Shown here in pieces: positions 8,983 through 16,285 of a stretch of DNA of 20,596 bases; within the stretch, counting starts at the first letter, position 1; each line of letters begins with the position of its first letter. The notes under the pieces are model-generated. The model ran no database searches, was not told where the DNA came from, and saw only the letters and a program-made list of their open reading frames with translations. The stretch is from Blattamonas nauphoetae. Taxonomy: Eukaryota > Preaxostyla > Oxymonadida. The stretch is taken from the NCBI GenBank assembly GCA_033064195.1, contig JARBJD010000722.1, positions 1 to 20,596 of the forward strand, in the 5' to 3' direction. The position numbers and the translations under genes were made by a program.

Positions 8983-9813
8983 GCAAGCACCATCTTTGTT
9001 GATCTCAGTCAGTGCAACTCCATCCGTATTGTATCGAAGAATGATTGCTTCACATTTCTGTTTTCGTTGATAGACATTCCAGAAGTGTCGAATGTCAATT
9101 GGTGAGTTCAATTGAGGATAGACTCGACTGATTCGTTCTTTGTTGAATCCTCCAAAGATCCACATTGAATCGATATTAGACTTCATGTCTGCTGACAAAC
9201 TGAAGAGCTCATGCATCGTCAGAAAGAATGTGAACTTTGGTTGTCGATTCTCCAATAACAAGTCCATCATTGTCATTCTATTTTTGGATGTTCTCCGTTC
9301 ACCTAGGATTCTACGACAGTCATCAAGGAGGATAATCGTTTGGAGATTCTTAACTGAGAAATCATCAATGTACAGAGCATCGAACAGTTCATCTATGCAT
9401 TCATCAGTGATTTTATTCTGCCATTGATTGTCAATGATTTCTTCGTATGCAGCTTTTGATTGAGAGAGTTCCAACAGAAATGGTAGTGCTTCATCGTATT
9501 TGACTGTGACATAAGGAACGTTCAATATTGGTTTGAATTTGTCGAAAGTTGGATCAATGTTCTTATCAGTGACGAAGACAAACAGGTGAAATAGTTCATT
9601 CCTGACATGGACGTTTTGTAGCTTGGCAATCTCTCGAAGAGCATTAAAGGTTTTTCCACTTCCTCTGTTTCCAACGAGGACATTGACACTGTTGCGATTG
9701 AAATTCAAGTCTGGATGAATCTGTGATTGGACTTCATGAGAAACATTTCTGTTTGATGATTCACTTAATTTTGCATTCACGTATGCTGTAAGAGATGGTG
9801 TTGATCTTTTCAT
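8968..9813 (-). CDS. A32-like genome packaging ATPase (FtsK/HerA superfamily)
   Basis: 281 residues. Expected to pump element DNA into capsids. Walker A is GNRGSGKT at residues 48-55. Walker B is IILLDDC at 160-166, followed by RRILGERRTSKNRMTMMDLL and a sensor-like FFLTMHELFSLSADMKSNID. This order is that of the A32-like ATPases shared by Polintons, virophages and large DNA viruses. The frame is open from end to end and the length is normal. It is transcribed against its neighbours, facing away from the gene at 9917 across a 100-base spacer that holds a near-perfect palindrome. The upstream sequence (ATAAATCATAAATG context) lacks the canonical TTTTTTATTTT box, so it may be expressed on a different schedule. 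Confidence 0.9.
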   Translation of the reverse strand: MKRSTPSLTAYVNAKLSESSNRNVSHEVQSQIHPDLNFNRNSVNVLVGNRGSGKTFNALREIAKLQNVHVRNELFHLFVFVTDKNIDPTFDKFKPILNVPYVTVKYDEALPFLLELSQSKAAYEEIIDNQWQNKITDECIDELFDALYIDDFSVKNLQTIILLDDCRRILGERRTSKNRMTMMDLLLENRQPKFTFFLTMHELFSLSADMKSNIDSMWIFGGFNKERISRVYPQLNSPIDIRHFWNVYQRKQKCEAIILRYNTDGVALTEINKDGACLRVR

Positions 9814-9838
9814 TTATGATTTATCTGCATTTAAAATA

Positions 9839-9866
9839 GTTAAACGGATTCACTGAATCCGTTAAC
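9839..9866. promoter_or_regulatory. Near-perfect palindrome between divergent genes
   Basis: GTTAAACGGATTCA followed by CTGAATCCGTTAAC forms a 13-bp stem with one bulged base and almost no loop. It lies between the minus-strand ATPase start and the T-rich box of the gene at 9917. A dimeric protein operator, a cruciform or a transcript boundary are all possible. Confidence 0.6.
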
Positions 9867-9891
9867 GCACAACTTGTTTGTGTAGTTTTCA

Positions 9892-9904
9892 TTTTTTTAT
9901 TTTG
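9892..9904 (+). promoter_or_regulatory. TTTTTTTATTTTG box before the 9917 gene
   Basis: TTTTTTTATTTTGTATG. The ATG at 9906 opens only a four-codon frame, so the ATG at 9917 is the likelier start. Confidence 0.6.
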
Positions 9905-9916
9905 TATGAAAACAAC

Positions 9917-10879
9917 ATGACTGAAAAGATAAAGTTCAATCCACCACAAAGAAAAGCACAGGCGAAGAGACCGAAAATGAGATATGAACAGGCAACCAGA
10001 GATGCGATGAAACAAATCTTTGCTGATGATGACATTCGCACATAATTCAATTCTGCACTCAGTAGTTATCCATCGGCATTGGAATATATTGAACGAACTG
10101 GACACAATTGGGAAGTAAAAATAGAAAAATATGGTAATGTTCCTGATGTGATGGTCTACGACAAAGAGACAAAAGATCTGATTGCCGCCAATGGTTTCAT
10201 GCTTGCACCGTATCACAGTCGACCTGTCATCGAAACATATTATTCAATGAATCCAACACCAGATTCACGTCGTCAGACATCATATTCACAATTTCGTCAA
10301 GATAACGGAAGAAAAATCAAAGCTGTCCATCAGAATTTTCTCAAAACTGGTACATATGAAGTACCCTCAACATATCACGACATTAGTTACTCAGAAATGC
10401 AAGAACAACGATCAAAACAACCTTATGCAATCATGAAGAAAGCCGTTGGTGAATTCATGAATGAAACATTGAAGGTATATCGTGCAAGTCGAGAACACCC
10501 TGCAGATGTCAGCAGCAATGTGTTGGATAATATGGTTTTCAATTCCATTCAATCAAAAGTTGCGGCGCGGATGTGGGATCAATGGCTTGAAGACAATGTT
10601 GAAGGATTCATCAGTTCAAATTCAGATCATCAGAGATTAAAAACAAGAAAAGCTTTTAAGGAACAGATTCATCCACAGTTTCTCGAAATCATTGAGAGCA
10701 CAGAAGATTTGAATACTTTCCTGGGTCGACATACTACTGACATCTCAACACTTGTGAATCAACTGACGCGTGAAGCATATCAAACAAGAACTGAAGACAT
10801 CGGTAGATTCCAAAAGGATTACATGCCTGAATATGCTCAATACGCACATTTGGTCAAGACCATGGGAGGAAGCAGTTAA
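9917..10879 (+). pseudogene. Unrecognised element gene (about 320 codons), broken
   Basis: I do not recognise this family. The N-terminal part is strongly basic (FNPPQRKAQAKRPKMRYEQA), as in DNA-binding or core proteins. The larger part (from about 10079) begins with GHNWEVKIEKYGNVPDVMVY and is then mostly helical and charged, with blocks such as YAIMKKAVGEFMNETLKVY and FLEIIESTEDLNTFLGRH. No membrane segment or catalytic motif is visible. It starts a rightward series of genes with matching T-rich boxes that leads to the capsid genes, so a virion protein is plausible by position only. The gene region is lightly broken. Confidence 0.55.
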
Positions 10880-10904
10880 GCCTTTCACAAGTCTTAAATC
10901 TCAA

Positions 10905-10918
10905 TTTTTTATTTTTAT
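10905..10918 (+). promoter_or_regulatory. TTTTTTATTTTTAT box before the 10927 gene
   Basis: TTTTTTATTTTTATAGAAAG, then TGATG with the ATG at 10927. This is one of the few starts without an AAATG context. Confidence 0.6.
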
Positions 10919-10926
10919 AGAAAGTG

Positions 10927-11568
10927 ATGCAACCAATTCTCAGTTGTCAATTTACGAAACATACGAGTTCTTCTTCAGTACCAACGTCAATCACCAACAA
11001 TGTCATCATCGAAGATCGAAGCAAAGCCGGTGTAGATAATAGAGGATCGAATGTCTCGCCAGAGGCTTCGATCCCTCCCAGGGGGAGAGTGGAGATGGAA
11101 AATGAACGAGATAAATATGACCCGCCACCAATGGCAGTCTTGCCTTTGCAAGGCATCGAACCCTCGGTGAGAGATGTTTATCCATCAGCACCAATCCAAA
11201 GCCGCTCAATTCCGCTTCGTGAGTACACATCAAATATTTCAGCATTCAAAGATCAACTACTGCTTGTCTACAAGAATGCATTTGCATGTGAAAAGAAATT
11301 ATTGAATAATCTCATTGAACCATCGAAGAAACTGATCACAAACCAAAGTGATTTATGTGCACTGATTGCGACACTGACAGGAATAAACGATGTCGTGATC
11401 GAATTGGATGATTTGTCAACAAAATGTTCATGCATTAATTCTCTCCCAATCTTTCGAACCATTTTCAAGATCCTTGTTGGAGGAAAAGATATGAGTATCG
11501 CTTACAACGAAGCTTACAACACCATCCTCAACTATGGCATTTCATTGACGAAGGCAATCCCCCGTTAG
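10927..11568 (+). CDS. Unrecognised protein with two in-frame double-hairpin repeats
   Basis: 213 residues from the ATG at 10927. Not recognised. The N-terminal ~80 residues are low in complexity and contain the translated double-hairpin repeats (VSPEASIPPRGRVE and AVLPLQGIEPSVRD), which keep the frame open. The C-terminal ~130 residues look like a folded helical domain (SNISAFKDQLLLVYKNAFAC, LCALIATLTGINDVVIELDD, FRTIFKILVGGKDM) with three cysteines. That the domain survives with two inserted repeats upstream suggests the insertions sit in a disordered, tolerant tail. Two perfect palindromes follow the stop. Confidence 0.6.
   Translation: MQPILSCQFTKHTSSSSVPTSITNNVIIEDRSKAGVDNRGSNVSPEASIPPRGRVEMENERDKYDPPPMAVLPLQGIEPSVRDVYPSAPIQSRSIPLREYTSNISAFKDQLLLVYKNAFACEKKLLNNLIEPSKKLITNQSDLCALIATLTGINDVVIELDDLSTKCSCINSLPIFRTIFKILVGGKDMSIAYNEAYNTILNYGISLTKAIPR
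11053..11089 (-). repeat. Double-hairpin repeat copy 7
   Basis: 37 bp, minus orientation. First stem CTCCC-CCT-GGGAG, linker GGATCGAA, short second stem GCC-TCT-GGC. In frame within the gene at 10927. Confidence 0.8.
11137..11173 (-). repeat. Double-hairpin repeat copy 8
   Basis: 37 bp, minus orientation. First stem CTC-ACC-GAG, linker GGTTCGAT, second stem GCCTT-GCA-AAGGC. In frame within the gene at 10927. Confidence 0.8.
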
Positions 11569-11579
11569 ATTAATGAATG

Positions 11580-11624
11580 AAAGGGATTCAACGAATCCTT
11601 TGAGTTGGATTTAAAAAATCCAAC
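11580..11624. terminator. Two tandem palindromes in the spacer before the 11651 gene
   Basis: AAAGGGATTC pairs with GAATCCTTT (11580-11601, one bulge). GTTGGATTT-AAA-AAATCCAAC (11604-11624) is a perfect 9-bp stem. They lie between a stop codon and the next T-rich box, fitting a 3'-end or boundary role, which is inferred. Confidence 0.5.
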
Positions 11625-11632
11625 AAATAAGA

Positions 11633-11644
11633 TTTTTTATTTTT
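11633..11644 (+). promoter_or_regulatory. TTTTTTATTTTT box before the 11651 gene
   Basis: TTTTTTATTTTTACTAAAATGG with the ATG at 11651. Confidence 0.7.
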
Positions 11645-11650
11645 ACTAAA

Positions 11651-11989
11651 ATGGCACCAGGAAGTTTCAACAAACTCAAAAATATCGGCAAACAATTCTT
11701 TCAATTCATCAAACCATTAGCACCCTCATTACTTCAAGTCGGAGGTGGATTGCTGTCACAAACCAACAGTAAATTTGGACAAACTGCGGGAGGAATTCTT
11801 CAAGGATTAGGAGGAATGATGGACTCCTATCAACAAAGCAAGGTAATGAATCAGTCACAAAAGCCACTCGACCCCAGTCGGGTTCGAAGCCTTGCAGAGG
11901 CGAGACAAATGATTGTCTCGCCAGAGGCTTCGAACCCTCACAGGATGAGAGATTATGAACCAACCCTGAAATGCACGATAGTCCAATGA
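11651..11989 (+). CDS. Small amphipathic MAPG protein A (possible minor virion / membrane-active protein)
   Basis: 112 residues. The start MAPGSFNKLKNIGKQFFQFI is a basic amphipathic helix, followed by proline and glycine-rich hydrophobic turns (LLQVGGGLLSQ, QTAGGILQGLGGMMDSY). Together with its neighbour at 12071, which begins MAPGWLSKLAGVGKTI, it forms a pair of small cationic, glycine-rich proteins just before the capsid genes. Polintons and adenoviruses carry small minor capsid proteins of this kind (pVI or core-peptide type) that disturb membranes or line the capsid. The assignment here is by composition and position only. The last ~40 residues are translated from an inverted pair of double-hairpin repeats (11867-11951), so the original C-terminus may have been different. 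Confidence 0.6.
   Translation: MAPGSFNKLKNIGKQFFQFIKPLAPSLLQVGGGLLSQTNSKFGQTAGGILQGLGGMMDSYQQSKVMNQSQKPLDPSRVRSLAEARQMIVSPEASNPHRMRDYEPTLKCTIVQ
11867..11906 (+). repeat. Double-hairpin repeat copy 9
   Basis: 40 bp. First stem CGAC-CCCA-GTCG, linker GGTTCGAA, second stem GCCT-TGCAG-AGGC. Forms an inverted pair with copy 10 across an 8-base spacer. Confidence 0.85.
11915..11951 (-). repeat. Double-hairpin repeat copy 10
   Basis: 37 bp, minus orientation. First stem CTCA-TCCTG-TGAG, linker GGGTTCGAA, second stem GCC-TCT-GGC. GGCGAGAC of copy 9 and GTCTCGCC of this copy can pair over the spacer. Confidence 0.85.
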
Positions 11990-12021
11990 TGACATTCCTC
12001 AGTCATCGAATTCAAAAATTC
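11988..12021. terminator. Two short palindromes in the spacer before the 12071 gene
   Basis: GATGAC pairs with GTCATC (11988-12007), then GAATT pairs with AATTC (12008-12021). They begin at the stop codon of the preceding gene and precede the next T-rich box. Confidence 0.4.
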
Positions 12022-12052
12022 AATTCAAAGGATTATAACTCCAATATTAACA

Positions 12053-12064
12053 TTTTTTATTTTT
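12053..12064 (+). promoter_or_regulatory. TTTTTTATTTTT box before the 12071 gene
   Basis: TTTTTTATTTTTACATAAATGG with the ATG at 12071. Confidence 0.7.
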
Positions 12065-12070
12065 ACATAA

Positions 12071-12316
12071 ATGGCACCAGGTTGGTTATCAAAATTAGCA
12101 GGAGTCGGTAAAACCATTCTCAGAATTGGAGCACCATTTTTGAATCTTATTCCCTTCGTGGGACCAGTGATTTCCAAGATTGCACAGACAGGAGTGGAGA
12201 TGATTCCAGATGTGAAATCGGATCAGCAACTCCATGCAGAAAAGATGGCACAGTATGAACAAGCCATCAATGAAGGAACAATTCACTTGCGAATCAGCTC
12301 AGAGGTGAAATACTGA
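12071..12316 (+). CDS. Small amphipathic MAPG protein B
   Basis: 81 residues. MAPGWLSKLAGVGKTILRIG then a hydrophobic stretch (APFLNLIPFVGPVISKIAQ) that could insert in or lie on a membrane, and a hydrophilic helical tail (DQQLHAEKMAQYEQAINEG). The start mirrors the neighbour at 11651 (MAPG, then a basic amphipathic helix), so the two look like old paralogues or convergent minor virion proteins. It resembles membrane-active minor capsid proteins in general character, but no family match is claimed. The T-rich box lies 6 bases before the start. About 80 bases separate it from the first capsid gene. Confidence 0.6.
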   Translation: MAPGWLSKLAGVGKTILRIGAPFLNLIPFVGPVISKIAQTGVEMIPDVKSDQQLHAEKMAQYEQAINEGTIHLRISSEVKY

Positions 12317-12380
12317 GATTGGAAGAAAAGCTGAAACCGAAGGCAAAGAAAAGGTTGAAAAGGAAATAAGCAAAAAGGAC

Positions 12381-12392
12381 TTTTTTATTTTT
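12381..12392 (+). promoter_or_regulatory. TTTTTTATTTTT box before capsid-like gene 1
   Basis: TTTTTTATTTTTGTTAAAAT then G, with the ATG at 12399. Confidence 0.7.
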
Positions 12393-12398
12393 GTTAAA

Positions 12399-14064
12399 AT
12401 GAACTCACACATTACACATCTGACAAACAAAAGACATGGAGCATCAACATTGACTGGAAACAGCACAGGATCAATAAAGTACACCAGAGATGACATTGGT
12501 CAAATCCAACAGCAATTAATGTCAGAACATCATGTCAATTTCCTATTGAACGATGGCGCACACAGCACTTCGATTGAAGAATTGAAACCATCGGAGAATT
12601 CAAGATTCTACAAAGGACAAGAGATCATCATTCCACTCACTGGTAATCAAGACATTTGTCAAATCGATGATTCATTCATTACTTTCACTATGACAGCGAC
12701 ATTGAAAGTCAACAATTGGCAAACTACAGCTGGAAAAGTTGGATCGTACATGAATGAGCGAATGTTCATCTTTGTTGGACTCAAACATTCGGCATCCATC
12801 TTTAGTAGGTTCACAGTTCTTCACAATAATCAAAGAATCACTAGCACAGCAAACAATGATGTCTCAATGGAGTCTCACATCTACAATATGATCAAACCGA
12901 AGAGTCAATTAGAGAATCGGAAACACTCGCACACACCTTGGCAAAATGCCTGGAATCACGATGAATCTGTTGCCGGGGTGTACATTCCATTATCGGATTT
13001 CACAACAACGTCTGGCACTGGTGTTTTCAAAGACACCATTGACGTTCCGATTCGTGTGTCAATTAATCTTGAAGATCTTCTCATTTTCTCTGGAATGACT
13101 GACTATCCTCGATGTCTCTTTGGTGACTCTGAAATTGAGTGTGTACATCAATGAGAATGCATTCGTTTGTTGTCCAGTAAATCCTGAACTCACTTTCAAA
13201 AATACTCTATCATCAATCGTAGTTGGGACTAAAGCAGCACCGATTATCGCGTTGATGACGTTTATTGCATGAGTGCTGGATACAAAATGAAAGAAATCGC
13301 GAAAGAGAGTCTCAGGAAGATGTACACAAACCGTCCAGGAACGATCCCAGCAGAGAGAATATCATTCTATCCATTTCAGAAGACTCCGACAGCACAAGGA
13401 ATTGATTGTACTCAACAAATGGTTCTCACTAATGCAAAGGATATTATGTTACTGTTTCGTCACTACGATAATGAAGTCACTTTGTTTCCACAATCCAATG
13501 CAGAAGGATCTTCGTGTGAATCTACTCAACAAATACTATCCGGATAATCCGACAACCACTATTGGAGCTCGCTTTTATCAGTTCGCACTTTCGACTCTCA
13601 ATCTTGATTCATACCTAGCTGTACCTGATGATTTGGAGCGATCATTAACAGATTCTCTCGTTGAAGATAAACTCAGAAATGATATGAATTATCCAAATGA
13701 AACAATGACAAGAGTGCGTCCGATTCATGACAATACTGACTTCCTTCTATGCTTCTCAACACAAAGAAGTGGATGTCCAACAAACTGTAATGATTCCATC
13801 AGTTCCAAAGGTCAGAATGTTCCTGTCACTTTGAGATCACAACCAATTTATCAAGGAAATCTCGACACATACTACAATGTGTACAATCCAAGTCAAAGTG
13901 GTGGTGACATGACAACATTTACTCATCCTCCAGCACCGATTCTAGCAACAACTGCCACAACGTGGTGGGTCTTACGATTCAACAATGACGTTCCTATTGT
14001 TGAGTATTATCCAAATCACACACTGAAAGCGTTGCACAAAGATTTAGGAATTATCCCAAATTGA
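12399..14064 (+). pseudogene. Capsid-like gene 1 (jelly-roll type, inferred), broken copy
   Basis: A gene region of about 1.67 kb (some 550 codons), the right size for a Polinton double jelly-roll major capsid protein. It is broken in about two places. The sequence is rich in beta strands: RFYKGQEIIIPLTGNQ, SFITFTMTATLKVNN, FTVLHNNQRIT, DVPIRVSINLEDLLIFSG, and near the end PPAPILATTATTWWVL. Blocks recur in the same order in the next gene (see capsid-like gene 2), so the two are paralogues. The call rests on size, strand pattern, position after two small virion-like genes and the Polinton context. I see no diagnostic motif that separates major from minor capsid proteins. Confidence 0.7.
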
Positions 14065-14086
14065 AAAGTCTTGCCAACGAATTGTA

Positions 14087-14100
14087 TTTTTTTATTTTTC
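14087..14100 (+). promoter_or_regulatory. TTTTTTTATTTTTC box before capsid-like gene 2
   Basis: TTTTTTTATTTTTCTATAAA then TG, with the ATG at 14106. Confidence 0.7.
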
Positions 14101-14105
14101 TATAA

Positions 14106-15800
14106 ATGAGAAGCATAAGAGCAAATCAATCAAAACCAACATCGACACTAATTGAGCAAATCGAAGTGCAATCGTATCTTCCGAAACAATGGGATTCAGA
14201 ACCACACAAGTTTTCAATTCAGGAAGTGCATCCAACAAATCCTCCATGCCATGCAGAATAGGAGATGAGATTGAAGTTCCATTGTCTTATGACGGCCATG
14301 ATGTGACTGACTTTTCGAAGAGTCATTTGCGAATTGATCTCACAATTACTGTACCGGTGACTAAACCAAGAGATACAACACCGAAGAAGCTGGATTGTAC
14401 GGAATGTTCTTCGGATTCAAATCATCATCAGATGCAATTCGAGATATGAGACTCGTTGATAGTCAAGGAAATATCATTGACAATTCACTTCAGAATAATC
14501 ACGTTCACGAGTCATTTCTGTATCACACATTCAAATCACAAGAAGAGAAAAACAACATGAAGCATTGCTACAGTCTTTGGGAAAATGTTCAGAGAATGGA
14601 TCACAGTGTCTGTGGATTCTACTACACTCCACTATATAAGAGATCTTCAGATTTACCAGAAACAATGACAATTCCACTGGTTATTCCGTTTGTGAATCTC
14701 CTTCCACTGAGCACCTTTGATCGTATCCAAATTCAATCTTTGGTAATTTTCGTTTGAGGATTTCATTTGACAACTGATTCACTTGTGTATTGTCCGATTC
14801 GACCATCAACTGTTATTCGAAAACACATTCATGATTCATCTGATCTTGGTCCTACATCGGCACTGCAGTAGGTCAATCTCGAATGCAACTCATGCATGAC
14901 GGAGAATTCAGCGTTTTAACTCAAGAATTTACCTCAAATCAGGAAATCCAGTTAACCAATACAATGAGTTTTCAAATCAATCAACAACCGGAGCAGTAGC
15001 ATATATTTCTTTCATTTCTTCCACTTCGACAGTTCTCAATTCATCTGTGGACAAAGCCTCTTCAATCTGCTACGGATATGAAATGACAGAAGCAACAAAA
15101 CAATCGCTGATAAACACATATTCAAAGACTTTGTATGTTCTGAAAGCAGAAAGAATTGACACTCAATCCTTTCAATCAAAGCAAAATGCCATGGGGTGAG
15201 ATCAAACATCAGTATCAAACTCAACAATCTCATGAATCTAATGTGCTTATTCCCTGATAGACCAAATGAATGTACTGTCTTCAGAAATCCTCACTACATT
15301 GGTCAATTCGAAATGCTTGGATCTAATTTTCCTAATTTCCCAATGTCAACCATCTCACCTGAATTTTATCAAATGATGATGGTGAATGGTGATTTCATTG
15401 GTTGTTCGGCAACACAAGAGTTTGAAAATTCCATTTGTGAACCTCGCACTATTAAATACATGTACCAAGAAGTTGATAGAGTAGGCTTGAGAAGAAGAGC
15501 AGCAACAGATGCAACTTCATTCACGTTTATGGTTCCCAGCAGATCGAAGTGAAATCGCTGGTGGTGAAGAAGGGATTTCAACAGCAGAATCAATCAACAT
15601 TGTGTTCAGAGGAACCCCAATCAGTCAGGAATTTGATGCATATTTCTTATCAACTCCAGAAGGACCTCCTCCGCCAATTCTAGCACTACATCAGGCAACA
15701 TAATTGGTTGTTCTGGATTGAAAATGGACAACCGCGAGTGCGATATGTCATTGATCGTCGTCTCCAAGAAGCATATGAAGAAGTGAAGAGAGGTTATTAA
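14106..15800 (+). pseudogene. Capsid-like gene 2, paralogue of gene 1, broken copy
   Basis: A gene region of about 1.7 kb that starts after a T-rich box (MRSIRANQSKPTSTLIEQIE). It is broken in several places and is the most decayed gene of the element. It repeats the layout of capsid-like gene 1: an early RIGDEIEVPLSYDG strand (compare KGQEIIIPLTGNQ), then MRLVDSQGNII (compare FTVLHNNQRIT), a SLWENVQRMDHSVCGFY block (compare NAWNHDESVAGVY), TIPLVIPFVNLLPLS (compare IRVSINLEDLLIFSG) and a late PPPPILALHQAT (compare PPAPILATTAT). A duplicated capsid gene next to the parent suggests either a second coat component or a diverged vertex/minor capsid protein. Confidence 0.65.
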
Positions 15801-15803
15801 ATT

Positions 15804-16205
15804 ATGGATTTTATTTTGCTAAAACAGCAATGGTCAAACGATATTTCTCAATTCAAAATTCTCATACTGCTCAACTACCTCCTGATTTTTCCAATTCCAG
15901 AAATCAAAATACGTTCACTTTCTCGACTGCAAACTTATTCACGTGAAGAGGAAAGTGATGATCAATCAACAATCATCTCAAAAGATGTTCCTCAGAATTT
16001 CACCATACATGCTGACTGGATTCAGACAGATGCATGGAATGATTCGTATGTTGCTTTCTGGAACGAACAAATTTCGAAACGAAAGAAGTGGGAACTAACT
16101 ACTCGACAATCAATTGTGAAGATCTGGTTCAAAGACAGTTCTGGTGAATCGATTGAGATGGAAACATCAGAGACAATCAATGGAAAAATAATCAGAGTAC
16201 TATGA
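15804..16205 (+). pseudogene. Small unrecognised element gene
   Basis: About 130 codons; start uncertain. The clear coding part is the C-terminal half (FTIHADWIQTDAWNDSYVAF, then SIVKIWFKDSSGESIEMETS), a mixed helix-strand sequence rich in tryptophan and aspartate. No family recognised and no membrane segment supported. It follows capsid-like gene 2 by only a few bases and converges on the fibre gene with a ~50-base gap that holds a double-hairpin repeat. The gene region looks lightly broken near its start. Confidence 0.45.
15808..15818 (+). promoter_or_regulatory. TTTTATTTTG box before the 15.8 kb gene
   Basis: GATTTTATTTTGCTAAAACA, with ATGs on both sides (15804, 15830). By the pattern elsewhere the downstream ATG is the likelier start. 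Weaker T tract than other copies. Confidence 0.45.
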
Positions 16206-16246
16206 ATTTCTGGTTGATCTCATGTTGGAATATTAGTCAGTTAATT

Positions 16247-16285
16247 ATCTTGCCTTTGCAAGTCATCGAACCCACCTAGGGTGAG
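16247..16285 (-). repeat. Double-hairpin repeat copy 11
   Basis: 39 bp, minus orientation. First stem CACC-CTA-GGTG, linker GGGTTCGAT, second stem with one mismatch. It supplies the last codons and stop of the fibre gene (NTHPRWVR). Confidence 0.8.

Noticed and set aside
10079-10879. Polinton cysteine protease
   Set aside because: Although similar in size, no credible His/Asp/Gln/Cys order was seen; cysteines are absent from the region where the catalytic one should lie.
10770-11039. Open frame bridging the 10079 and 10927 genes
   Set aside because: It crosses an intergenic spacer with a clear T-rich box and overlaps two better frames on both sides.
6915-11951. GGTTCGAANCC core of the double-hairpin repeats as a tRNA B box, making them tRNA-derived SINE pieces
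   Set aside because: The match is to a short motif only. No A box, acceptor stem or poly-A tail is seen, and the covarying hairpins explain the conservation better.
1614-16285. CRISPR-like array
   Set aside because: Copies are irregularly spaced, occur in both orientations, sit in genes, and have no spacers of constant length or cas genes.
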